64,000 bases of DNA, from positions 8,882,769 through 8,946,768 of the forward strand of contig JALMQS010000187.1 in the NCBI GenBank assembly GCA_024734495.1. The letters are read 5' to 3'. This DNA comes from Forficula auricularia. Taxonomy: Eukaryota > Arthropoda > Insecta > Dermaptera > Forficulidae. Shown piece by piece: positions 56,759 to 64,000 of this stretch (positions within the stretch are counted from its first letter, which is position 1; each line of letters begins with the position of its first letter). The notes beneath the pieces are model-generated. The model was not told the DNA's origin, did no database searches, and saw only the letters and a list, made by a program, of their open reading frames with translations. The position numbers and the translations under genes are program-made.

Positions 56759-57374
56759 TAAGCCTCTTTGAGTTTTTTTTTTCATTCACTGTGAAACTAC
56801 ACACCCTTTACTTTATTAATTAATATCATGTTTCACCTAAAACCTACACCACTTTCTCTAAGTAAAAAAATATATATTATAATTTCTCTAGATGAGAAAT
56901 GAGCCAGATAAATAACCAATAAATGTAAGTTGATGAAAATGACCTTAGCATAAATCTACTAAATAAAACAATTTATATATTCAGAAAAACTTTTTTTCGA
57001 TTGCTGCAATTGGATAAAAAATTATTTTTTTTGTTTCTGATATTTGGTTTGACGTTAAATTTAATGTTTTTATATGTAGATATATTAATACAATCTCTTT
57101 TAATATCGTTCTATCATGCGACGGTAAAATATTCCATTTATTTCGAGTTAAGAGCGCAAATTCACCGATCAATCTTATCATTTTAAGTCTCTCTAGAATT
57201 CCATTCAGAATATCTCTCACCTTTTAAATATGGATTTAATTAAAAACTTAACATTTTCAAAATGAAGAATATTGTACTTGATATTATCGGGAAAACCTAT
57301 AATAAAGTTTTAAATGAATTTAAATTTAAATACTAATAAAATTGTAAGAAAAAATTGAAATTATTTTTAACATG

Positions 57375-57532
57375 TTAATGAGCAGGTGGCCAGAGTTCAA
57401 TCCTCGTTCATGGGCAAAATTTGACCGCTTATAACCCGGCTCCTGAATTATTGCTACTAACAATTAAGCAAAGTTTCATACTACATAAGATCCGACTAAA
57501 TAGACTCTATTATTCGAGGCCTAAAAAAACAA
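57375..57532 (+). mobile_element. decayed SINE of family S3
   Basis: GAGTTCAATCCTC (B-box remnant), CCCGGCTCCTG and a terminal A-rich stretch align in order with 55950-56100. The head is largely lost. The frame 57421-57606 runs through it by chance. Confidence 0.5.
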
Positions 57533-57573
57533 CAACGCTACCCTGTCTTTCTAAAAAGTCGAAAAACAAGGTA

Positions 57574-57851
57574 CAGGGTGTCCCGTATCACCACGATAAA
57601 CCGTAAACAGATGATAGGGTAATTTACGACGGTCCAGTACTTAAAATTTTTTTAAATAAAAGTCTTATAGTTGTAAATTTGTAGCCACCGGATCTCGATA
57701 ATTAGGGCAGGGTAGCGATTTTCACAATTTTCAAAAAATGCTTATAATTCGAGAACTATAAGACTTTTAATAAAAAATGTTTACCTTCTGGATCGTCATA
57801 AATTGCCCTATCCCATGTTCACGATTTATCGTTGTGATACGGGACACCCTG
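57574..57851. mobile_element. MITE with CAGGGTGTCCCGTATCA termini, 278 bp
   Basis: About 65-bp inverted ends, CAGGGTGTCCCGTATCACC-ACGATAAA and complement, with an inner inverted pair AAGTCTTATAGTT and AACTATAAGACTT. TA flanks both ends. It shares only the first bases with the MITE at 21453. Confidence 0.8.
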
Positions 57852-58220
57852 TATAAGCTTTTGAATAATGAAACATGCTCAACAATATTTAATGCGAATA
57901 TATTTTCGAAAGAGGTTAAAAGCTTTTTTAGTTGATTCTCTGAAATATAAATTTGTAAGAAAACGAAATTGAATTTTCAATAAATGATTTATTTGGTACT
58001 ATTCATTATCTTTGGACTGTCATTTAATTAATTCCCCCTTAATTTGAATGAAATGGAAATCTCGTTGGGTACAGAAATCTTGTAAAAATGGGACGTTTTT
58101 CGATCTGAGGGTTAGTCTGTCTGTCAGAGCTGTCTATCTAGCTCGTGAATTAAATAATATACGATCTCGAAATCTGTCAGCAAATTTTGGAAATCATTGT
58201 GTTAGAAGTGAACTATCTTT
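57852..58220. other. no recognised feature
   Basis: AT-rich; the 60-codon frame at 58048-58230 has no supporting evidence. Confidence 0.35.
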
Positions 58221-58368
58221 TAAAATTTGAATTTTTTATTTAAATCACACATAATTAATTATAATTATTTATTGAACACGAACATATAATACAATATAAC
58301 TACGACGTTTCGATTGAAGAATAATTGTAATTAATTATGTGTGATTTAAATAAAAATTCAAATTTTAA
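58221..58368. mobile_element. palindromic element with GAAACGTCG in the loop
   Basis: The arms AAAATTTGAATTTTTTATTT, AAATCACACATAATTAATTA and complements enclose a short centre with, on the minus strand, ATCGAAACGTCGTAG. The GAAACGTC piece is what remains of the hammerhead-like core seen in sister elements. The CTGANGA box is missing. Confidence 0.6.
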
Positions 58369-59279
58369 TCAAATTAATCATAAAAATAAAAGCTTCATTA
58401 CCTGTTTCTTTGTATATTATGCTTTTATCATGGCAATAGCATAAAATCACAAAAAAAATATATATACCTATCTATTATATATTAATCGCATTTTTAAATG
58501 AAAGTTCAAAAGCATAGAGCCCAAAATACAATCAGTTCCCCGCATTGAAAATATTATAAACATTTTCGTAGCAGAACGAACTTTCTACTACTTTTCTTTC
58601 TTGAGCTTTCTTGGGCAATCGTGGGTATACACAGAAAGAAAAAAAACACTTTTTTCATACCCTGTATGGTATTAAAGTAAAAAATATTTGTGAGTCTCAT
58701 CCACATAAGCTCATGGGGAAAGTGAAACTTTAGCAGTAGATGTTATTGAAATAATTTAAATTTCCTAATTTAAATACATTAAATTTAAATTTAAATTTAA
58801 TTTAAATTTTCTAATTTTAATAAATTATATTTGTCATTAAATATTACTGTTTTTTAAAAAAATTATTTTTTCTCTATTGAGTCAATGTCCCTTTATTGTA
58901 ACAAAAAAAAAAAAAAAAAAAAAAAATCAAACATACGTCTCTAAAGAAGTTTCACTTCAAAAAATCATGATTGAAAATTATTTTTCTTCTTTTTTAAAAA
59001 CAATTAGCATTGAGTTTTTTAAATGAATTTATCCCAGTAATAAAATTTAGGGGATGGCAAATTTCGCCTTTGTCGTATTAAATAAATTCTACTATTTTCT
59101 TTATTTTGATCATTGAATGAATTAAGAAATAAGAGAAATAATATCTAATGTTATCTTTAGCTTGACAAACATTTCCTATGAATATCAAAAATAAAGAAAA
59201 TTGTCTTCTATAGATATTTTGACAAATTCTCTCTCGTCTCCAAGTAATCAAGAAAATTGAAGACAAATATTGCTTTATT
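58369..59279. other. no gene; repeat fragment and poly(A)
   Basis: 58503-58640 matches 41600-41690 (GAGCCCAAAAT). A 24-base A-run is at about 58903-58926. Nested AAATTTAAATTT palindromes lie at 58780-58815. Confidence 0.4.
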
Positions 59280-59640
59280 CGGTAAAAAAGGGTGTCCTAG
59301 GAAAGACGTGTGTGTAATGACCATGTCAAGTTGTGTTCAGCGTAACAAGCGCGTCCTCTCACGGGAGGTTGATCTCCAAATAGAGTTGGAAGGGAAATAA
59401 TGCTGAGGTCACGGGCCAGGGCATTGGTTCGCAGTGGTTAGCTGTCTAGGGTTTCCTTCCTTCTGGGTGCTCGAAAGAGACTGAGCTGGTCGCGTGTGGA
59501 ATGTCTCACTGGGAGGCGACAGGGCCCTCTCGATTCAGGGTAAATAAAGTGACTGACCAAACAAACAGGGAAACAACCAGCGATTGAGATGGATTCGATC
59601 ACGCAATAAGAAACGAACATCATCTATCCCGTCGAACAAC
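59280..59640. other. GC-richer block of unknown nature
   Basis: About 360 bp clearly less AT-rich than the surroundings. No frame, tRNA-like box or internal repeat could be supported. It may be an exon, a UTR or a unique old repeat. Confidence 0.25.
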
Positions 59641-59652
59641 AAAGCCCTGGGG

Positions 59653-59722
59653 CAGGGGTGGGCAACCTAAGCCCTTAAGAGCTTCGCACGGGCCTATTCG
59701 AGAGAGCGTTTTTTTCATTATT
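59653..59722 (+). mobile_element. hAT-type left terminus
   Basis: CAGGGGTGGGCAACCTAAGC is a typical hAT end. It directly precedes the dispersed segment 59723-60280, as the CAGGNNTGTC ends do elsewhere in the window. Confidence 0.5.
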
Positions 59723-60280
59723 CATTAAGGTAGTTCTTTCACAAATGCAACAATTCAAGAAGTCTTTGAAACTTGGAATATAAGTCATTAAAATCATAAT
59801 ACACATACTGTTAAAATTTGAAGACGATTTACCACACCAAACATGAAATAATTGCAATTAAAAATGAGATTTTTTACATATGGTAGATAGGGAAAGGGTG
59901 GAGAAATGATCATTATTTTATTTTATTTTTTTTTCATTGAAGGACTTTCACCATCTTGATGAAAAACTAATATTTGTTAGAATAATATATTCGGAGTAAC
60001 TTAAAAAAACATTGAAATTATTTTCATCTTAGTTAGTCTAAAAAAAAAAAACATATTTGGGCGATTATTTTTAGTGGAGGGGATATAAGATCAATGGCTT
60101 GGAAACGATCCGGCAAGTATGTGTGTATCCATATAGATATATAGTTATATATATATATGAGTGGTACAGTCACGTTAAAAAAACATAACCTAAAATTTTA
60201 GTTTCGTTCATATTTATAGAGTGGGTACGAGGCTAAATTTTTTGTGTGGATTGTCACGAAAGAATCTTCTTAAGCCAGTC
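59723..60280 (+). repeat. dispersed repeat (copy of 29577-30110)
   Basis: Near end-to-end match with 29577-30110. The TA-rich expansion at 60138-60160 is specific to this copy. Confidence 0.7.
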
Positions 60281-60388
60281 CCTTCTTGACTGTCCTTTTC
60301 TGTTGACATTACTTGAACAAAATTTAGGATAATAAATGAATATAATGGTTCGAATAGCCGATAGAAATATACTAGTATACTTCAAATT

Positions 60389-60658
60389 AAGTGGATATTG
60401 ATGAGGCAGTCCAAAAAACAGAAGAAGATAATTTACACTATCTTTTTATTCATAAAAGCGACGTTTCGGAGGCTATTCCCTCCGGGAGGGGAATGTCGCA
60501 TTGGATTTCCTTCACTGATTTTCAAAACACTGAAGAAGAAGGGAATAGCCTCCGAAACGTCGGTTTTATGAATAAAAAGATAGTGTAAATTATCTTCTTT
60601 TTTTGGACTGCCTCATCGATATCCACTTATCAGTCCGTCTCCAAAAATTACTCCATCT
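60389..60658 (+). mobile_element. palindromic retroelement with hammerhead-like motif and exact 13-bp TSD
   Basis: TATACTTCAAATT is duplicated exactly at 60376-60388 and 60659-60671. The arms AAGTGGATATTGATGAGGCA, GTCCAAAAAA and complements pair across the element. The inner arms carry CGACGTTTCGGAGGCTATTC and its complement. The right arm is followed by the tail TTATCAGTCCGTCTCCAAAA, shared with 11130-11165. The 65-codon frame 60391-60588 is an accident of the palindrome. Confidence 0.8.
60524..60567 (+). ncRNA. hammerhead-like ribozyme motif C
   Basis: CTGAAGA (60530-60536; N7 = A is allowed), one extra A, stem II GAAGG-loop-CCTCC with one A-C mismatch, then GAAA (60554-60557). Stem III is the palindrome ACGT (60557-60560) with C17 at 60561. 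Stem I is AAAAC (60524-60528) with GTTTT (60563-60567), with one mismatch beside the core. Compared with motif A it has weaker stems. Confidence 0.5.
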
Positions 60659-60831
60659 TATACTTCAAATTTCTAAGAAGATCATAAGAGGTTGTCTCAA
60701 TTGGCCCACCAATATTTTTTCTTTTTAAATATAATTATGCTAATTCACGGTAAATTTAATTTAAATATTTATTTTTATTATCATTTGGAACAACATTTTA
60801 AACAATTTAAAATATTTTATTGTAACATTTT

Positions 60832-61010
60832 TTTTTTTTGGGCTTTTCGGCCTTTTTAGCCATAAGCCACTTTACGATACTATATATTTATTTTTCAAAT
60901 TTGTCTCTACTCCCGGGGTCAGATTTTAGCTGGATGCCTCGAGTCGGATTCGAACCCGGGTCCCCTGGTTAGCTCGCTGTCATGCTACCGCCTAGCCTAT
61001 CCGAACCCCC
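60832..61010 (-). mobile_element. tRNA-derived SINE (family S2) inside the transposon TIR
   Basis: Minus-strand B box GGTTCGAATCC (60946-60956), A-box region GGATAGGCTAGGCGGTAGC, 3' end GGCCGAAAAGCCC plus an A-run. The 13-bp target duplication ATTGTAACATTTT is at 60819-60831 and 61011-61023. Full-length reference copy for the family. Confidence 0.9.
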
Positions 61011-61181
61011 ATTGTAACATTTTACTTAAAATAATTTTTTAATTGTTAAAAACATATTTTTATATAAAAAATAGTTCTTTGCTTTTCACGATTTTTTTTT
61101 TTTAAGAATCTTTGAATATGTGAAATAATCAAGTAGGCTTTTCCAACAAAAGAAAGTTTGTTTTGTTTATTATTAGTAAAA

Positions 61182-62211
61182 ATGACTCGTGCAAAGGTTG
61201 TTGATGAAAAAACTCGCTCAGTTATTATCAATTTATTTAAAAAGTGTAAATCGAACGCGGAAATTGGCGATCTAGTTAATTTATCAAAGTTTACTGTCAG
61301 AAATATTATTCGAGTTTATAAAACAACGGGTACAATAGCTACAAAACCTCGGTATGCGTCGAAATCCAAAATATCAGATGCTGATAGATGGGCATTGAAG
61401 AAGATAATTAGAAAAAACAGGCGATCGAACTATGGTGAATTATCTGTTCTTTAGAGCGATGCTGTGGGGCGAAGTGTTTCAAGATCCACGTGCCATAGAG
61501 AAGCCCTCAAGTTAGGTTTTAAAACTTACAAGGTAATTTTATTGCAACTTATTCCAAATTTTTTTTTAGTCGAAAGAAAAGGCACTCTTGACATTAAAAA
61601 AAAAAAGAAAAACCGGCTTAAATGGGCTAAAAGTCACATTAATTGGACGAGTGATGAATGGAATAGTGTCCATTGGAGTTTTGAAGTTTTTGTTGGGGAC
61701 AATCGAAGCAGAGTTATTCGTCAGAAAAATGAAGCTTTCAATTCAGATTGTTTAAAAAAGAAAGTAAAATTTCCTGCTTCAGTTATGGTATGGGGTTCAA
61801 TGTCTGCAAGAGGTGTTGGAAAACTTCACTTCATTGATGGCATTGTAAACACAAATAAATATTTAGAGATTTTAAAAAATCGTTACTTCTAACAATGGCA
61901 GATGCATTGCAGAATAATAATAATTTTATGTTCCAACAAGACGGGGCGGCCTGCCATACACCAAGAAATCTTTAAAATGGCTTTCTGATCATAATGTTCC
62001 ACTTTTGGAGTGGGTGGCAAACAGTCCTGACTTGTCACCAATAGAAACTCTTTGGCACACAATGAAAAAGCTATTACGAATACAACCAGCTAGAAACGTA
62101 GTCGAATTAAAACACAAACTTCAAAATATTTGGGATACTTTCACTCAAGATGACTGTCAAAACTTAATAAGTACGTTGCCCAAAAGAATTGAAGCAGTAA
62201 TTAGTAATTAA
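61182..62211 (+). pseudogene. Tc1-like transposase, inactivated
   Basis: The start is MTRAKVVDEKTRS at 61182. The N-terminus has two helix-turn-helix units (SNAEIGDLVNLSKFTVRNII, then the SKISDADRWALKKII region). A TAG at 61452-61454 interrupts the frame after GELSVL, and the same frame continues with SRSTCHREALKLGFKTYK, LKWAKSHINWT and VMVWGSMSARGVGKLHF. The segment that should hold the first catalytic Asp (FSDES in relatives) reads VHWSFEVF, so that Asp is lost. A frameshift or stop near 61890 and another near 61970 separate FMFQQDGAACHTPR (second Asp) from NSPDLSPIETLW (third acidic residue, about 34 residues on, a DD34E layout). The end is at 62211. Dead, though the TIRs could still be used in trans. 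Confidence 0.9.
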
Positions 62212-62449
62212 AAATAAAGGCGACGTCACACAGTGGTAAAGGTTTTGGATTTTGTATGTTTTCCATGTTTTTAACAATTAAAAAATAATTTTAAGTTAAA
62301 TGTTACAATAAAATGTTTTAAATTGTTTAAAATATTGTTCCAAATGATAACAAAAATAAATATTTAAATTAAATTTTCCGTGAATTAGCATAATTTTATT
62401 TAAAAAGAAAAAATATTGGTGGGCCAATTGAGATGGGACGGGGCTCGTA

Positions 62450-62840
62450 TACCTAAGATCCGAGATGAAATTGATTATTTTGAATTATATGTTAGTAGGA
62501 TTGTTTTCACTGCCTTGCTAAGGTTTCCTTAACAACTTATTGTAAATGGGATGGTTAATGCGTCGTTTGCTCCTGGTATCGGGTTTTGAGCGGAATTATT
62601 AAAATTACGTTTTGTCTTTTGATGGAAATCTATGGTCATGTTATTTGTTACTGAGCATACATTTCTATTTTATTTATTTATTTGTTTTTTGTTAATTGTT
62701 AATTTCTTACAATTGATTTGTATTGATGTTTGATTAATTTCTGTAGTTAATTTGTATTGATGGTTTGTTGACCTAGCCACCTAGGACTTGTGCCTATAAC
62801 CAAGTCGAGTAATAATGATTTATTTATTTATTTAGGAAAT
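62450..62840 (+). repeat. probable LINE 3' UTR ending in (TTTA)n
   Basis: The sequence ends CTAGGACTTGTGCCTATAAC, CAAGTCGAGTAATAATGATT and then TTATTTATTTATTTA, the style of a LINE 3' end. No ORF remains. The Tc1-like element may have inserted into it. Confidence 0.4.
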
Positions 62841-63607
62841 CATACCCCGATTGATATTATTGGCACTCGGGTTCGATTCCCGAGGAGATAAATAACAACC
62901 ATTCTTTGACATAATTAAAAACAATCCATTCAAACTCGGATCTGATGAATGCTTACCATTTGTGAATTTTCTTTGATTGTCTGATAAATGCCAAAATCGC
63001 TGTAGGCACTATATATTCACATCATCCATTGTCGGATCTATTAGATGAAATGAGTTAATTTTAAAATTGAAATAATGATTATTAGTTTTTCTCGTTTTCG
63101 AATTTTAGAATTATTTCAATGGGAATTGAAAATGAATTAGGTGGATCAAATGTGAGACTCGAAGCCAAGTTAAAAGATTCACAACAAAGAAGTCATTTAA
63201 ACTAGAAATTTTTTCTGGAAAATGAAAATTGTGAAAAAAAAATCGAATTTCGTAAAAATAATGTAGAAGTGTTATTAAGCAGAAAATATTTAAAATAAAA
63301 TTCGGTACTTTTCGAAAAATTTTTTGAACGAAATTTTATATTAGATTTCGTGAATTTATATTCTTTTTGAAAATTAGAAGAATTTTACAGGGAAGGGCTC
63401 GGACCCGAAACCAAGATAATCTATACAATCAATTCAAAATTTTTATTCGAGAAGTTAAAGTTTCGGTTTAACGAATTTTATTCATCCTGCCCAAGGTCCT
63501 TAAGCTGACATCAGTGAAAGTGTTAATACATCCATCAGCTTTTTAATTTAAAAAATTTAGCTGTTATATGTCGTTTATTTAAAATTTCATTTTAATTTTA
63601 TTTTCAG
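62841..63607. other. no gene; isolated tRNA-type T-arm
   Basis: CTCGGGTTCGATTCCCGAG (62861-62879) is a perfect T-arm stem-loop with B box. No A box or cloverleaf precedes it, so it is a SINE or tRNA fragment. The rest is AT-rich. Confidence 0.4.
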
Positions 63608-63778
63608 GAGTTTGCAAAAGCATTATATGTGGTGATATTAAAACACTGGGAAAATCTGTTTGGTGAAACAGGCCTGAAGAATAGGTGTAAAGCGGCAGCA
63701 TCTGATGATATGAAAGGATACATCAGTCTCAGAGGTCTGAGGCCTTCTGGTGGAAACCAGTTCAATTGGTGTAAATAA
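63608..63778 (+). CDS. candidate terminal coding exon, product unknown
   Basis: TTTTATTTTCAG (AG 63606-63607) after a T-rich tract is a reasonable acceptor. A 56-codon frame follows: EFAKALYVVILKHWENLFGE, KNRCKAAASDDMKGYIS, ending FNWCK at a TAA (63776-63778). It is more GC-rich than its flanks and non-repetitive. It is not in a compatible phase to follow 18597-18715 directly. Not recognised; may be a decayed gene or chance. Confidence 0.25.
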   Translation, partial: EFAKALYVVILKHWENLFGETGLKNRCKAAASDDMKGYISLRGLRPSGGNQFNWCK

Positions 63779-64000
63779 TTATCTAAAAGAAGCTAACTTC
63801 TGTCAATCAGTAAAACATTAATATGTGATGTTGAAGTTGAGAAGTATGTCATGTGGATGTCTAGTTGAGTTTATTTTGAATTAAATTTTAAACTTACATT
63901 GGTCTCTCAGGTGGTTCTTATTTGGGACTTGTGGGCTCAGAAGTAGATTCTCTTTGTATTAGATTGGTCCGTTTTACAGGTTCAGGACCCTTGATACCAA
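63779..64000. other. no recognised feature
   Basis: Ordinary AT-rich sequence to the window edge. Confidence 0.4.

Larger units (their letters stand above)
56494..56872 (+). mobile_element. palindromic retroelement with hammerhead-like motifs and exact 13-bp TSD
   Basis: The element is flanked by TATATTATAATTT at 56481-56493 and 56873-56885. The arms (AATTAATAAAGTAAAGG, TTTCACAGTGAATGAAATAA, CTCAAAGAAGTTTATACAAA and complements) enclose a core with one minus-strand and two plus-strand hammerhead-like units. After the right arm comes the ATGTTTCACCTAAAACCTAC tail, ending in an A-run. The central 70-bp unit is tandemly repeated (56609-56678 and 56679-56748, approximate). There is no coding capacity. 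The long duplication, tail and A-run suggest target-primed reverse transcription. It belongs with 33466-33712, which has the same arms and tail. Confidence 0.75.
60687..62447 (+). mobile_element. Tc1-like DNA transposon, 1.76 kb, TA flanks, long TIRs
   Basis: Inverted repeats of roughly 175 bp start TCTCAATTGGCCCACCAATA (60695 on the left, about 62434 reversed on the right) and continue past the SINE insertion to about 61054 and 62261. TA borders both ends (60685-60686, 62448-62449). It holds one transposase gene, now broken. Removing the SINE, it is about 1.57 kb, normal for Tc1/mariner. Confidence 0.9.

Noticed and set aside
62861..62879. tRNA T-arm suggesting a tRNA gene
   Set aside because: No A box, D-arm or anticodon arm upstream.
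63700..63720. CTGATGATATGAAA, a possible hammerhead core
   Set aside because: Only three bases separate the two boxes, so no stem II can form; it lies in a candidate exon.
1..64000. Endogenous viral sequence or prokaryotic contamination
   Set aside because: No viral gene, operon-like gene density or bacterial start signals were seen; all RT domains are of non-LTR type.

Overview
The window is AT-rich animal nuclear DNA, most probably from an insect or other arthropod. The evidence is the repeat content: several clades of broken non-LTR retrotransposons, tRNA-derived SINEs (one with an RTE-type (GAT)n tail), a Tc1-like transposon with long terminal inverted repeats, many hAT-, Harbinger- and pogo-type miniature elements, and dozens of foldback elements. 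I see no complete protein-coding gene, no rRNA and no free-standing tRNA. The sequence behaves like a large intron or intergenic desert. Three or four short stretches could be isolated exons: 18597-18715 (+), 38160-38274 (+), 63608-63778 (+) and a possible terminal exon at 31663-31854 (-).

Layout. 1-9.3 kb: a reverse-transcriptase fragment, several miniature elements and a large near-perfect palindrome (5705-6084). 9.4-9.7 kb: a GC-richer block of unknown nature. 10.1-16.5 kb: an RTE-like RT tail, foldback and hAT elements, and a tRNA-SINE at 15530-15890 whose 3' end is shared with the LINE at 51.5 kb. 16.5-20.8 kb: a 148-bp tandem repeat, the best exon candidate, an RTE-tailed SINE and a pogo-like MITE. 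20.7-31.5 kb: two head-to-tail copies of a unit of about 5.3 kb. The copies differ mainly by small indels, so this may be a true tandem duplication or an assembly artefact. 31.5-46 kb: scattered elements, three members of an 8-bp-TSD MITE family and a hammerhead-like motif at 41.4 kb. 46.9-49.1 kb: nested inverted repeats around a 400-N assembly gap. 50-57 kb: a hAT-like element, a broken jockey/CR1-type LINE, and foldback elements with other elements nested inside them. 57-62.8 kb: more MITEs, a palindromic element with a 13-bp TSD, and the Tc1-like element with a SINE inserted in its left end. 62.8-64 kb: little that can be named.

The most unusual signal is a group of short palindromic elements that look like non-autonomous, hammerhead-ribozyme-bearing retroelements. 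Three loci (41436-41470, 56649-56679 with a tandem copy 70 bp on, and 60530-60561) each have the hammerhead core CTGANGA, a stem II, then GAAA, a perfectly self-complementary stem III, an H17 nucleotide and a pairable stem I. Two of the palindromic elements (56494-56872 and 60389-60658) have exact 13-bp target-site duplications. A related element (53976-54518) has a 12-bp duplication with one mismatch. Long duplications of this kind suit retrotransposition better than cut-and-paste transposition. Several of the elements also share a 3' tail built around ATGTTTCACC that recurs at eight places in the window. This resembles Penelope-like elements and retrozymes, but no Penelope reverse transcriptase or GIY-YIG domain is visible here, so that assignment is inference.
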